DNA of 64,000 nucleotides from Alphaproteobacteria bacterium (GTDB taxonomy: Bacteria; Pseudomonadota; Alphaproteobacteria; Micropepsales; Micropepsaceae), in the NCBI GenBank assembly GCA_019247845.1, contig JAFBAL010000038.1:62001-126000 (forward strand). The letters are read 5' to 3'. The position numbers were made by a program, and so were the translations under genes. How positions within the stretch are numbered: the first letter of the stretch is position 1; each line of letters starts with the position of its first letter. Below, piece by piece: positions 1 through 9,880 of this stretch. A model generated the notes under the pieces. It searched no databases. It saw only the letters and a list, made by a program, of their open reading frames with translations, and was not told the origin of the DNA.

Positions 1-1418
<1,418 letters not shown>

Positions 1419-1548
1419 CGCGGTCCCTTCGGGCGTTGGAAGTCCGCGATATTTGCCCGCGACAAGTTAAGGGCCGCTTTATAACCTGTCCTTGCACGGG
1501 ACAGTCGCGTAGCATCGCTGTGGATGGATCGTGGTGAACGGACGGTAA

Positions 1549-2553
1549 ATGAGCGCAGCGGACTTCGACTATTGGGCGTTCTTCACCGAAGACGCACGCA
1601 GGATAGGCTCGCCGCTCTATGCGCGCATCTCGGAAGGCATCTGCGCCGACGCGGAATTGAAGGCGCTGGCGGCGCGCGCGCGGCCGGGACAACCGCATCC
1701 CAACATGATCCTTGGAGCGGTGCATTTTCTTCTGCTGCGCGGGGCCGAGCATCCGCTGCGCCGTCTCTATCCCGATCTCGGCGGCGTCGCCAATTCGGGC
1801 GAGGACCCGTTTCCGCTGTTCAAGGATTTCGTCGGTAAGCACCGCGAGGCGGTGACGAAGCTGATCGAGACGCGCGTCACCAATACCAACGAGGTCGGGC
1901 GTTCGGCGGTGCTGCAGGCAGGTTTCCGCATGTTGCAGGGGCCTTTGCATCTGATCGAGATCGGGCCGAGCGCGGGCCTCAACATGATCTGGGACCGCTA
2001 TGGCGCGAACTACGGCAAATTCGCGATCGCGCCGGATGCGCCGCTGGTCGTCGATTGCGAGCTTCGCGGCGACAAGCTGCCGCCGACGGGCCCGGCGCCC
2101 AAGGTCGCGAGCCGCATCGGGCTCGAGCTCAATCCCGTCGATCTCACCAATGAAGACGACCGCGACTGGTTGCGCGCGCTGATGTGGCCGGATCAGGTCT
2201 CGCGCCTGCATCGCCTCGAACGCGCGATCGAGCTGTTCAAGGAGGTGCATCCGCCGATCCGTCACGGCGACGCGCTGGCCTTGCTTCCCGATGCATTGGC
2301 CGAGGCGCCTGCCGGCGCCACGATCTGCGTCTATCACACCATCGTGCTCTACCAGTTCAGCGGCGAGGCGCGCGAGGCGCTGGACAACTTGCTGACGGTG
2401 GCGGGCCTGCGCCGTCCGGTGGCGCGGCTCGCGTTCGAGTTCGATGCCCAGGAATGCGCACTCAGGCTGATCCGCTATCACGACGGCGTGCGCGACGAGA
2501 CCAAGCTTGCCAAAGCGCATCCGCACGGCGTCTGGCTGGAGTGGCTCGTATGA
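1549..2553 (+). CDS. DUF2332 family protein
   Basis: 334 residues matching the DUF2332 family: an N-terminal FDYWAFFTEDARRIGSPLYARI segment, a central HFLLLRGAEHPLRRLYPDLGG motif, and a conserved EIGPSAGLNMIWDRY stretch that resembles a nucleotide-binding loop. No biochemical role is established that I know of. No signal peptide or membrane segment is seen, so it should be cytoplasmic. The stop overlaps the start of the following hydrolase gene (ATGA), implying translational coupling. It is divergent from the sigma-54 regulator, with about 130 bp of shared upstream DNA. Confidence 0.85.
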   Translation: MSAADFDYWAFFTEDARRIGSPLYARISEGICADAELKALAARARPGQPHPNMILGAVHFLLLRGAEHPLRRLYPDLGGVANSGEDPFPLFKDFVGKHREAVTKLIETRVTNTNEVGRSAVLQAGFRMLQGPLHLIEIGPSAGLNMIWDRYGANYGKFAIAPDAPLVVDCELRGDKLPPTGPAPKVASRIGLELNPVDLTNEDDRDWLRALMWPDQVSRLHRLERAIELFKEVHPPIRHGDALALLPDALAEAPAGATICVYHTIVLYQFSGEAREALDNLLTVAGLRRPVARLAFEFDAQECALRLIRYHDGVRDETKLAKAHPHGVWLEWLV

Positions 2554-3569
2554 ACGCCGACGACGACCTGCCGCCGGCGCCGCCCGTCGAAGGCACGCGG
2601 CCGGAGATGTTCGTGGTCAACGAGAACCAGGGCCCGCTGGCGGCGCTGATGGGCTCGCCGCCGCCGGCGCCGAAATGGTTCTTCGAGGCGGTGGCCGAGA
2701 AGCCCGAGAGCCGCACCGTCCAGGTGGACGGCGCGCGCATCCATTATTCACGCTGGGGCGATCGCGCGCGTCCGGGCCTCTTGCTCGTCCACGGCAACGC
2801 GGCGCATGCGCATTGGTGGGACTTCATCGCGCCGATGCTGGCGCGGGACTACAACGTGGCGGCCATCGACCTGTCGGGCATGGGCGACAGCGAGTGGCGC
2901 CGGGATTTCTATTCCATGGAGCGTTTCGCGCGCGAGGAGATCGCGGTCTGCGAGGACGCCGGCATGTTCGTGCCGACCGAGCCGCCGATCATCGTCGGCC
3001 ACAGCTTCGGCGGCTTCGTCACCATCCTGACCGGCGCGCTCTATGGCGAGCGGCTGGCGGGCACGGTGATCGTCGATTCGCCGGTCAATCCGCCCGAGCG
3101 CGAGGGCCGCCCGCCCGACCGGGCCATCAAGCCGCACCACGTCTATCCCACTCTCGCCGCGGCGCTGGCGCGGTTCCGCCTGATGCCGCCGCAGACGGCC
3201 GAGAACCTCTATCTGGTCGACTGGGTGGCGCGGCACTCGCTGAAGGAGGTGGTCCAGGAAAGTGGGTTAGGCGGCTTCACGTGGAAGTTCGATCCGGCGA
3301 TCTGGCGGCATTTTTCCATCGGCGACACCGCGCAGCGCCTGCGCGAAACCAAGTGTCGAATCGCGGTGTTCCGCGGCGAACATTCTGTCCTGCTGCCGCC
3401 CGACATCGGGGAGTACATGTTCAACCTGCTCGGCCGGGCGGCCCCGGTGGTCGAGATCCCGCAGGCCCAGCACCACATCATGCTCGACCAGCCGCTGGCC
3501 CTGGTGGCGGCGCTCAGGGCGCTGCTATCCGACTGGAATCATTCGGTCTCGACGCGGTTGCCCCGCTAG
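2550..3569 (+). CDS. alpha/beta hydrolase
   Basis: 339-residue hydrolase of the alpha/beta fold. After an unstructured head of about 50 residues come the oxyanion strand LLLVHGNAAHAHWWDF, the nucleophile elbow GHSFGG (catalytic Ser), and a C-terminal AQHHIMLDQP carrying the catalytic His. The ATG at 2550 overlaps the DUF2332 stop; longer in-frame starts upstream run through that gene and are discarded. The substrate cannot be told from sequence; esters, lactones or epoxides are all possible. It probably works with the DUF2332 protein, judging only by coupling. Confidence 0.9.
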   Translation: MNADDDLPPAPPVEGTRPEMFVVNENQGPLAALMGSPPPAPKWFFEAVAEKPESRTVQVDGARIHYSRWGDRARPGLLLVHGNAAHAHWWDFIAPMLARDYNVAAIDLSGMGDSEWRRDFYSMERFAREEIAVCEDAGMFVPTEPPIIVGHSFGGFVTILTGALYGERLAGTVIVDSPVNPPEREGRPPDRAIKPHHVYPTLAAALARFRLMPPQTAENLYLVDWVARHSLKEVVQESGLGGFTWKFDPAIWRHFSIGDTAQRLRETKCRIAVFRGEHSVLLPPDIGEYMFNLLGRAAPVVEIPQAQHHIMLDQPLALVAALRALLSDWNHSVSTRLPR

Positions 3570-3585
3570 TTGCGTTTGCTATAGT
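3558..3585 (+). promoter_or_regulatory. predicted promoter of the coxIV-pnt operon
   Basis: TTGCCC (3558-3563) and TATAGT (3580-3585) are separated by 16 bp, a good housekeeping-sigma match. The predicted transcription start near 3592 leaves a leader of about 25 nt to the coxIV ATG, which carries an AAGGGGA ribosome site. The -35 lies in the end of the upstream hydrolase gene. This is inference from motifs only. Confidence 0.5.
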
Positions 3586-3617
3586 CGCGCCGCTTCGCGT
3601 TTTCCAAGGGGACAGTT

Positions 3618-3764
3618 ATGGCGGATCACGGCTACGAGCCGGGGCATATGGACATCACCCAGCACAAGAAGACCTGGGCCGGGTTCGTCAAGTTCATCAA
3701 CATATCGCTGGCGAGCATCGGCGTCCTGATGCTCTTCATGCTGATCTTCCGCACCCACGGCTGA
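3618..3764 (+). CDS. aa3-type cytochrome c oxidase subunit IV (small)
   Basis: A 48-residue protein: a polar head with HMDITQHKKTWAGFVKF, then one membrane helix of about 20 residues (ISLASIGVLMLFMLIF) and a short RTHG tail. This is the pattern of the small bacterial aa3 oxidase subunit IV family (COX4_pro_2), a single-span accessory subunit of the terminal oxidase. It lies 5 bp ahead of pntAA, an arrangement common in alphaproteobacteria that puts a respiratory subunit and transhydrogenase in one transcript. An AAGGGGA ribosome site lies about 6 bp before the ATG. Confidence 0.88.
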   Translation: MADHGYEPGHMDITQHKKTWAGFVKFINISLASIGVLMLFMLIFRTHG

Positions 3765-3769
3765 GACAC

Positions 3770-4906
3770 GTGAAGCTCGCTGTCCTCAAGGAGCGCCGCG
3801 AGGGCGAGACCCGCGTCGCGGCCACGCCCGAGACCGTCAAGAAGCTCAAGGGCCTCGGCCTAGACGTCACCGTCGAGACCGCGGCGGGGGCGGGCGCCAA
3901 GATCGCCGATGCCGAGTACACGGCGGCCGGCGCCACCATCGCGCCCGACGCGGCTTCTGCGCTGAGGGACGCCGACGTCGTGCTGTCGGTGCGCGCGCCG
4001 GGTGCCGACGCGATCGCGCAGATGAAAAAGGGCGCGGCGCTGGCGGCGCTTCTTGCTCCGTATACGGACAAGGACACGGTGGCGAGATTGGCGGCGCAGG
4101 GCGTGAGCGGCTTCGCGATGGAGTTCATCCCGCGCATCTCCCGCGCCCAGTCGATGGACGTGCTGTCGAGCCAGGCGAACCTCGCGGGCTACAAGGCGGT
4201 GCTCGATGCCGCCGCCACCTTCGGGCGCGCCATGCCGATGATGATGACGGCGGCGGGCACCATCGCGCCGGCGCGCGTCTTCATCATGGGCGTGGGCGTC
4301 GCCGGCCTCCAGGCCATCGCGACCGCGCGGCGCCTGGGCGCCATCGTCTCGGCGACCGATGTGCGGCCGGCGACCAAGGAGCAGGTCGAATCGCTCGGCG
4401 CGACGTTCGTCGCGGTCGTCGACGACGAGTTCCGCCAAGCCGAAACCGCGGCCGGCTATGCCAAGCAGATGTCGCCGGAATACCAGGCCAAGCAGGCGGC
4501 GCTGGTCGCCGAGCACATCAAGAAGCAGGACATCGTCATCACCACCGCGCTGATCCCCGGCCGCAAGGCGCCGGTGCTGGTCACCGAAGAGATGGTGCGC
4601 ACGATGAAGCCCGGCTCGGTCATCGTCGACCTTGCGGCCGAGCAGGGCGGCAACTGCCCGCTCACCTGCGCCGACCAGGTCGTGGAGCGCGACGGCGTCA
4701 CGATCATGGGCTATACCAACCTGCCGTCGCGGCTCGCGGCCGACACCTCATCGCTCTATGCCCGCAACCTGTTCAACTTCGTGGCGCTGATCGTCGACAA
4801 GAAGACCGGCGCGCTGAACCTCAATTGGGACGACGAGATCGTGAAGGGCGCGGGACTGACCCGCGACGGCGAGATCGTGCATCCGAGCCTGAAGGCCCAG
4901 GGGTAA
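3770..4906 (+). CDS. pntAA: NAD(P) transhydrogenase subunit alpha part 1 (NAD(H)-binding domain I)
   Basis: Domain I of proton-translocating transhydrogenase, the soluble NAD(H)-binding part that exchanges hydride with NADP(H) on PntB. 378 residues from a GTG at 3770 (MKLAVLKERREGETRVA, the usual start of the family). Diagnostic stretches are EFIPRISRAQSMDVLSSQ, the Rossmann loop GVGVAGLQAIATARRLG and DLAAEQGGN. As in other alphaproteobacteria the alpha subunit is split, the membrane part being the next gene. Together with PntAB and PntB it uses the proton gradient to make NADPH. Confidence 0.96.
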   Translation: MKLAVLKERREGETRVAATPETVKKLKGLGLDVTVETAAGAGAKIADAEYTAAGATIAPDAASALRDADVVLSVRAPGADAIAQMKKGAALAALLAPYTDKDTVARLAAQGVSGFAMEFIPRISRAQSMDVLSSQANLAGYKAVLDAAATFGRAMPMMMTAAGTIAPARVFIMGVGVAGLQAIATARRLGAIVSATDVRPATKEQVESLGATFVAVVDDEFRQAETAAGYAKQMSPEYQAKQAALVAEHIKKQDIVITTALIPGRKAPVLVTEEMVRTMKPGSVIVDLAAEQGGNCPLTCADQVVERDGVTIMGYTNLPSRLAADTSSLYARNLFNFVALIVDKKTGALNLNWDDEIVKGAGLTRDGEIVHPSLKAQG

Positions 4907-4910
4907 CATC

Positions 4911-5240
4911 ATGGAAGCCATCGATCCCTTCGTCTTCCGGCTCTCGATCTTCGTGCTGGCGATCTTCGTGGGCTATTTCGTGGTGTGGAGCGTGACGCCC
5001 GCCTTGCACACGCCGCTGATGAGCGTGACCAACGCGATCTCGTCGGTGATCGTGGTCGGCGCGCTGGTCGCGGTCTCGGTCGAGACCGTCGGCGCGGCCA
5101 GCTGGACGTCCAAGCTGCTGGGCTTCGCGGCGCTGATCCTGGCATCCGTGAACATCTTCGGCGGCTTCCTCGTCACCGCGCGCATGCTCGCGATGTACAA
5201 GAAAAAGGAAGGCGCTCCGGCCAAGGCGGGGCATAAGTGA
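4911..5240 (+). CDS. pntAB: NAD(P) transhydrogenase subunit alpha part 2 (membrane domain)
   Basis: 109 residues, nearly all membrane: four likely helices, including FRLSIFVLAIFVGYFVVW, AISSVIVVGALVAVSV and FAALILASVNIFGGFLVTARML, ending in a short Lys-rich cytoplasmic tail. It is the N-terminal half of transhydrogenase domain II, the proton channel. It starts 4 bp after pntAA and overlaps pntB by one base, consistent with coupled synthesis of the complex. Confidence 0.95.
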   Translation: MEAIDPFVFRLSIFVLAIFVGYFVVWSVTPALHTPLMSVTNAISSVIVVGALVAVSVETVGAASWTSKLLGFAALILASVNIFGGFLVTARMLAMYKKKEGAPAKAGHK

Positions 5241-6649
5241 TGAGCTCTTCGCTCCAAGCCGATATCGCGGCCCTTCTCTATCTCGTCGCGGGCGTCCTCT
5301 TCATCATGGCGCTGCGCGGGCTGTCCTCGCCGGTGTCGAGCCGCGCGGGCAACCGCAACGGCATGATCGGCATGGCCATCGCGGTCGCGACCACCCTGTG
5401 GGTGTCGGGCGTGACCGATCCGTTGACCTGGGGCCTGATCGTCGGCGGCATCGCCATCGGCGGCGGCTTCGGCGCGGTGCTGGCGCGCCGCATCGCGATG
5501 ACGGCCATGCCGCAGCTCGTCGCGGCGTTCCATTCGCTGGTCGGCCTCGCCGCCGTCCTCGTCGCGGGCGCGGCCTTCTATTCGCCGGAAGCCTTCGGCA
5601 TCGGCGCCGAGGGCGCGATCCGCATGCAGAGCCTGATCGAGATGAGCCTCGGCGTCGCCATCGGCGCGATCACCTTCGCAGGCAGCATCATCGCCTTCGC
5701 CAAGCTCAACGGCAACATGTCGGGCGCGCCGATCCTGCTCCCCGCGCGCCACCTGCTCAACATCGCGATCGCGGCCGCCATCGTGGCGCTCATCGTCACC
5801 TTCACGATGACGCAGCAGGCCTGGACCTTCTGGGCGATCACCGCGCTGAGCTTCGTCTTCGGCATCACGCTCATCATCCCCATCGGCGGCGCCGACATGC
5901 CGGTCGTGGTCTCGATGCTGAACTCGTATTCGGGATGGGCCGCGGCGGCGATGGGCTTCACGCTCGAGAACACCGCGCTGATCATCACCGGCGCCTTGGT
6001 CGGCTCGTCGGGCGCGATCCTCTCCTACATCATGTGCAAGGGCATGAACCGCAGCTTCGTCTCCGTCATCATGGGCGGCTTCGGCGGCGAAGTGGCGGCC
6101 GGCGGCGGAAAGACCGAGACGCGCCCGGTCAAGCAGGGCTCGGCCGAAGACGCCGCCTTCATCATGAAGAACGCCGGCAGCGTCATCATCGTGCCGGGTT
6201 ACGGCATGGCGGTGGCGCAGGCCCAGCATGCCGTGCGTGAGATGGCCGACATCCTGAAGAAGGAGGGCGTCAAGGTCTCCTACGCCATCCATCCGGTGGC
6301 TGGCCGCATGCCCGGCCACATGAATGTGCTGCTTGCCGAGGCGAACGTGCCCTATGACGAGGTCTTCGAGCTCGAGGACATCAACAGCGAGTTCGCGCAG
6401 GCCGACGTGGCTTACGTCATCGGCGCCAACGACGTGACCAATCCCTCCGCCAAGACCGATCCCAAGTCGCCGATCTTCGGCATGCCGATCCTCGACGTCG
6501 AGAAGGCCAAGACCGTGCTCTTCGTCAAGCGCGGCATGGGCTCGGGCTATGCCGGCGTCGAGAACGAGCTGTTCTTCCGCGACAACACCATGATGCTCTT
6601 CGGCGACGCCAAGAAGATGACCGAAGAGATCGTGAAGAACCTGGGATAG
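5240..6649 (+). CDS. pntB: NAD(P) transhydrogenase subunit beta
   Basis: 469-residue PntB. The first 280 residues form the membrane part of domain II with about eight or nine helices, including GGADMPVVVSMLNSYSGWAA. The rest is domain III, which binds NADP(H): the loop GYGMAVAQAQHAV, HPVAGRMPGHMNVLLAEA, and IGANDVTNPSA are all present, as are the RGMGSGYAGVEN motif and terminal FGDAKKM. The ATG at 5240 shares a base with the pntAB stop; a GTG one codon earlier is an alternative. Complete and normal in length. Confidence 0.96.
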   Translation: MSSSLQADIAALLYLVAGVLFIMALRGLSSPVSSRAGNRNGMIGMAIAVATTLWVSGVTDPLTWGLIVGGIAIGGGFGAVLARRIAMTAMPQLVAAFHSLVGLAAVLVAGAAFYSPEAFGIGAEGAIRMQSLIEMSLGVAIGAITFAGSIIAFAKLNGNMSGAPILLPARHLLNIAIAAAIVALIVTFTMTQQAWTFWAITALSFVFGITLIIPIGGADMPVVVSMLNSYSGWAAAAMGFTLENTALIITGALVGSSGAILSYIMCKGMNRSFVSVIMGGFGGEVAAGGGKTETRPVKQGSAEDAAFIMKNAGSVIIVPGYGMAVAQAQHAVREMADILKKEGVKVSYAIHPVAGRMPGHMNVLLAEANVPYDEVFELEDINSEFAQADVAYVIGANDVTNPSAKTDPKSPIFGMPILDVEKAKTVLFVKRGMGSGYAGVENELFFRDNTMMLFGDAKKMTEEIVKNLG

Positions 6650-6653
6650 CCGC

Positions 6654-7106
6654 ATGCGCCTTCTCGACATCGTGCTCGGTGTGCCGGTGTCGCGAAAACG
6701 GGTACGCGAGGAGTCCGAGCGGTTCATCGCGGCGCGTGGCGCGGGCCCGACGCGCGAGACCATCAACGACAACCTTTCCCACCTGACGGGCAAGTCCGGC
6801 GCGCTGCTCCAGGCGCAGGGCCTGTTCCTCGTCATCGCGACCTTCGCGCTGGAGAAGGACTGGCCGCTCGCGCTTCCCGCCATGCTGCTGCTGATCGTCT
6901 CGGCGCTGGCGGTGATGACCAATCTGCGCACCGTCTTCATCGGGCTCGCGCCGAACCAAGCCGATGTCGGGCGCGCCGAGGTCGAGAACGTCGTGCGGAC
7001 CGCCCAGGTGGCGTCGTCGCGCGGCGCGCGGTTCAACGTCTGTCTCTATCTGACGTTCCTGTCGGTCGTCCTGATCGGCATCGGCGCGGTATTCGCAGGG
7101 AGGTGA
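6654..7106 (+). CDS. hypothetical inner-membrane protein
   Basis: 150 residues with no family I recognise. A basic amphipathic head (VSRKRVREESERF) precedes three likely membrane helices: LLQAQGLFLVIATFALE (about 50-67), WPLALPAMLLLIVSALAVM (71-90) and FNVCLYLTFLSVVLIGIGAV (about 127-147). A charged segment of about 35 residues joins helices 2 and 3. It begins 4 bp after pntB and ends overlapping the CPBP gene, so it is probably on the same transcript; whether it relates to transhydrogenase is unknown. Confidence 0.75.
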   Translation: MRLLDIVLGVPVSRKRVREESERFIAARGAGPTRETINDNLSHLTGKSGALLQAQGLFLVIATFALEKDWPLALPAMLLLIVSALAVMTNLRTVFIGLAPNQADVGRAEVENVVRTAQVASSRGARFNVCLYLTFLSVVLIGIGAVFAGR

Positions 7107-7108
7107 GC

Positions 7109-7987
7109 ATGGGGCTGGTCTTGGGCGACGACGGCAAGCTGCGCTGGTTCTGGCGCGCGGCGATCTTCTATGGGCTTGCGTTCTGGGGCATCCCCTATCT
7201 TGCGCGGCCGCTGGCGGAATGGGCGTTCGCGGCGCTCGGCATCCGCGACGGCTTCTCGGCCGGCGTCATCGCGTTCTCCGAGGTCTTCCAGTTCCTCGTC
7301 GTCCTGATCCCGACGGCCGCCTTCGCCTGGTACGAGCGTCGCCGCGTCGACGGCTACGGCCTCGACATCGCCAAGGCGCTGCGCGCGCCGACTTTCGAGG
7401 GATTGATCGTGGGCGTCGTCATGGCGGGCGCGGTCGGGCTCGGGATTTACCTGCTCGGCGGCATGCAGGTGCGCGGCTTCGCCGGCACGGGCGCGCTCAC
7501 GATCCTGGCCTGGGCCGGCGCCAATATCCTGATCGGCGTGTCCGAGGAGTTCTGGTTCCGCCACTATTTCCTCTACAGCCTGTGGCGCAGCATCGGCTTC
7601 TGGCCGGGCGCGCTCGTCATCGCGGCGGTGTTCGCCGCGATCCACTATTTCAACAAGCCGGGCGAGAACATCTCCGACGTCGTCACCTTGGTCGCGTTCA
7701 GCCTCCTGTGCAGCTATGGCGTGCTGCGCGCCGATACGCTGTGGTTCGCGGTCGGGCTGCATGCGGCGTTCGACTTCATGCAGCTCGTCGTCATCGGCAC
7801 GCCGAACGGCGGCCAGTTCGTGGACGGAAGGCTGCTCGACGCCACCTTCAACGGTCCGGCCTGGCTCACCGGCGGCTCGCTCGGCACCGAGGCGAGCTGG
7901 CTGATGTATCCGGTCTTCGTGCTGGCCTTCCTCTATGTGACATGGCGCTACCGTCCCGCCGCCGCCACGACCGCTGCGCCGCCATGA
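7109..7987 (+). CDS. CPBP family intramembrane glutamic endopeptidase
   Basis: 292-residue multi-pass membrane protein with the three CPBP (Abi/CAAX protease) motifs: EEFWFR (the EExxxR pair), FAAIHYF (FxxxH) and LHAAFDF (HxxxD). Around eight helices are predicted. Members cleave prenylated or other membrane-embedded peptides, or serve as bacteriocin self-immunity; the substrate here is unknown. The ATG at 7109 is preferred to a GTG at 7103 because GGGAGG lies 5 bp before it. It overlaps the GNAT gene by 4 bp. Confidence 0.88.
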   Translation: MGLVLGDDGKLRWFWRAAIFYGLAFWGIPYLARPLAEWAFAALGIRDGFSAGVIAFSEVFQFLVVLIPTAAFAWYERRRVDGYGLDIAKALRAPTFEGLIVGVVMAGAVGLGIYLLGGMQVRGFAGTGALTILAWAGANILIGVSEEFWFRHYFLYSLWRSIGFWPGALVIAAVFAAIHYFNKPGENISDVVTLVAFSLLCSYGVLRADTLWFAVGLHAAFDFMQLVVIGTPNGGQFVDGRLLDATFNGPAWLTGGSLGTEASWLMYPVFVLAFLYVTWRYRPAAATTAAPP

Positions 7988-8460
7988 TCATCCGCGATGC
8001 CGTCTGGCCCGACGACCGCGCCGCGGCGCTCCGCTTCATCGACGGGCTGCAGCGCTTCGAGCATGCGCTGCAGCCCAACCGGCGCATCGACGACAAGGTC
8101 GGCGCGGAATATTTCGACCTCCTGATGAAGGCGGTCGATGAGGACGGCGGCATCGTGCGCATCGCAGAGCATGACGGGCGCGCGGTGGGCTGGGCCGTCG
8201 CCTGGCCGGAGAACGACGCGCTCTATGTGCGCGAGGAGGAGCGGCGCTATCTCTATATCTCCGAGCTCTATGTCGAGGAGGGTCTGCGCGGCGGCGGCAT
8301 AGGGCTCGCCTTGATCGCCGCTTGCGAGGATTGGGCACGCGGGCGGGGCCTGAAATTCTCGCGCATCGGCGTGATTGCGGAAAACGAGCGGGCTTGGAAG
8401 GTATACGAGCGTACCGGCTTCGCCCCCTATTCGCTCAAGCTTGCCAAGCGTCTCGATTGA
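7984..8460 (+). CDS. GNAT family N-acetyltransferase
   Basis: 158-residue acetyltransferase of the GNAT fold. Motif A, which binds acetyl-CoA, is YISELYVEEGLRGGGIG followed by LALIAACEDWARGRG, and motif B is IGVIAENERAWKVYERTGF. Substrate unknown; small amines or protein N-termini are typical. The start overlaps the CPBP gene stop (ATGA). It is the last gene of the run that begins at coxIV, and a strong terminator follows 8 bp after its stop. Confidence 0.9.
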   Translation: MIIRDAVWPDDRAAALRFIDGLQRFEHALQPNRRIDDKVGAEYFDLLMKAVDEDGGIVRIAEHDGRAVGWAVAWPENDALYVREEERRYLYISELYVEEGLRGGGIGLALIAACEDWARGRGLKFSRIGVIAENERAWKVYERTGFAPYSLKLAKRLD

Positions 8461-8467
8461 GAAAACG

Positions 8468-8497
8468 AAAAGCCCCGGCAAGGGGACCGGGGCTTTT
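8468..8497. terminator. bidirectional rho-independent terminator
   Basis: Perfect 11-bp inverted repeat AAAAGCCCCGG / CCGGGGCTTTT with an 8-nt loop, flanked by A and T runs on either side. It sits 8 bp after the GNAT stop on the plus strand and 46 bp after the stop of the convergent Asp-rich protein gene, so it can end both transcripts. Confidence 0.9.
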
Positions 8498-8543
8498 GCG
8501 TTTGCGGTCAACGACCGCCCCGCGAGGGCCGTGGCGCGAGGTC

Positions 8544-9197
8544 CTACTGACCGTCGCCGTCGCCGTCGCCGCCCTGATCGTCGTCGTCTTCGTCGTCAGG
8601 GACGCCGTCGCCGTCCTCGTCGCAGTCTTCGCCCTGATCGTCGACGCCGTCGCCATCCTCATCGGCATCCTGATCGTCGTCGATGCCGTCGTTGTCGTCG
8701 TCCTGATCCTGGTAGTCGTTGTCGCCGTCCTCGTCGCAGTCGGTCTCGGTCAGAGGATTGACGGTCGTCTTGGTGAGCGGCCGCGCGCCGACCTTCATCA
8801 GGCCCATCGCGATCGCGTCGCTGCCGCCCGAAAGCGCCGGCGTCACGTTGATCATCCAAGCGGTGTGCTTGTGGGTCTTGCTGGTGAAGAAGGCGGCCGT
8901 GGTCATCGGGCTGGTCGAGCCGTTCTTGTTGACCCGGTCGATCTCCACCAACACCTTCTTACCGGTCGGTACGTCGACGCTGTACATGCCGGTATAGACG
9001 GTGCGGCCGTTGATCGTCGTCTTGCCGGTGGGGCTCCAGGTGCCGGCATAGCGCTTGCCGTCGCTGCCGACGGCCTGCATGGTGAGCTTGGGGAGCGCGG
9101 ACTGGGTGGTGCCCGAGATCTGGCGGGCGTTCGCCACCCCGATCATCAGGCCCAGGCAGAGCGGCGCCGCGAGGGCGACGAGAAACGATTTACGCAT
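8544..9197 (-). CDS. exported protein with Asp-rich, TSP3-like calcium-binding tail
   Basis: 217 residues. A signal peptide (LVALAAPLCLGLMIGVANA) probably cleaves after ANA. A domain of about 125 residues of no recognised family follows, with VDVPTGKKVLVEID and KTHKHTAWMINVTPALSGG. The last 65 residues are almost wholly Asp, Glu, Gly and Gln in thrombospondin-type-3-like steps (DNDGIDDDQD, DGDGVDDQGE, DGDGVPDDED), which in other proteins bind calcium. ATG 9197 with GAGAGG 8 bp upstream is preferred to the GTG two codons earlier. Probably periplasmic or surface exposed; role unknown. Confidence 0.85.
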   Translation of the reverse strand: MRKSFLVALAAPLCLGLMIGVANARQISGTTQSALPKLTMQAVGSDGKRYAGTWSPTGKTTINGRTVYTGMYSVDVPTGKKVLVEIDRVNKNGSTSPMTTAAFFTSKTHKHTAWMINVTPALSGGSDAIAMGLMKVGARPLTKTTVNPLTETDCDEDGDNDYQDQDDDNDGIDDDQDADEDGDGVDDQGEDCDEDGDGVPDDEDDDDQGGDGDGDGQ

Positions 9198-9278
9198 GTT
9201 CACAACCTCTCAAAGTGTCGCGGAAAACCCTACGCGCGAAAAGAGTAGAGGTTCGAGGCTTATGCGGAACGTTAATTA

Positions 9279-9309
9279 ATTATACCTTTTCGTAACGCGT
9301 AAACCACAA
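9279..9309 (-). promoter_or_regulatory. predicted promoter of the Asp-rich exported protein gene
   Basis: Reading leftward, a perfect -10 TATAAT (9284-9279) follows a weak -35 TTGTGG (9309-9304) at 19-bp spacing, in a locally AT-rich patch. It would give a leader of about 75 nt. The -10 is strong, the -35 only fair. Confidence 0.45.
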
Positions 9310-9374
9310 GGTTGGGATGAGATTGGGATTTGGACAGGTCGCCAAGCCCTTGCCGGGGCGCGACAATTTCGGTT

Positions 9375-9403
9375 TTGCGCGAAGGTTCCGGGCCGTCTAT
9401 TCT
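9375..9403 (+). promoter_or_regulatory. predicted promoter of the gene at 9433
   Basis: TTGCGC (9375-9380) and TATTCT (9398-9403) at 17-bp spacing, 30 bp ahead of the ATG at 9433. It is divergent from the Asp-rich protein promoter. The site probably also feeds mmsA, which starts 10 bp after the downstream gene. Confidence 0.45.
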
Positions 9404-9432
9404 CTCACCGCCAACTTCAGAAAGATTCTCAC

Positions 9433-9870
9433 ATGCAAGGCGGCCAAAGGCTGTGGTTGATCGTCGGCGGCATTGCGCTGCTCGCGGTGGTCCTCGCGGG
9501 GGGCGGCTGGTGGTGGTACGGCCATTCGCACAAGGCCGTCGTCGCGTCCAAGCGTCCGAACCTGATCGGCCTGCTCGGCGACACCGCCCAGGCGCTCGAC
9601 AACACCAAGCCCGACGACGCCAAGCTGTGCTCCGCCACGCTGACGCGCGCGCTCGACTTCGGCGCGCTGCCGCGCGGCGCGACCCTCGCCAGCGACGAAG
9701 CCAAGGCCGGCGAGGCCGAGGGCCACTACAGCTGCCAAGCACAGGGAATCGACGGCAGCTACACGCTCAACATCGACACCACCTGTCCCGGCGGCCAGGA
9801 CAAGACCTGCTTCGCGCTCGACAGCATCAAGCGCGAAGACGGCAGCTGGAACTACCGCCGCAAGATCTAA
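9433..9870 (+). CDS. hypothetical membrane-anchored protein
   Basis: 145 residues of no family I know. One N-terminal anchor or uncleaved signal (LWLIVGGIALLAVVLAGGGWWWYG, residues 7-30) is followed by a soluble domain of about 110 residues, presumably periplasmic, with four cysteines (LCSATL, YSCQAQG, TTCPGG, KTCFALD) that could form two disulfides. It ends 10 bp before mmsA and probably shares its transcript. Confidence 0.7.
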   Translation: MQGGQRLWLIVGGIALLAVVLAGGGWWWYGHSHKAVVASKRPNLIGLLGDTAQALDNTKPDDAKLCSATLTRALDFGALPRGATLASDEAKAGEAEGHYSCQAQGIDGSYTLNIDTTCPGGQDKTCFALDSIKREDGSWNYRRKI

Positions 9871-9880
9871 AAGGCACATC

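Noticed and set aside
4973..7036. 687-codon open frame on the minus strand opposite pntAB and pntB
   Set aside because: It is antisense to clear transhydrogenase genes, its composition is Asp/Arg/His-rich as expected of a GC-rich shadow frame, and it has no domain.
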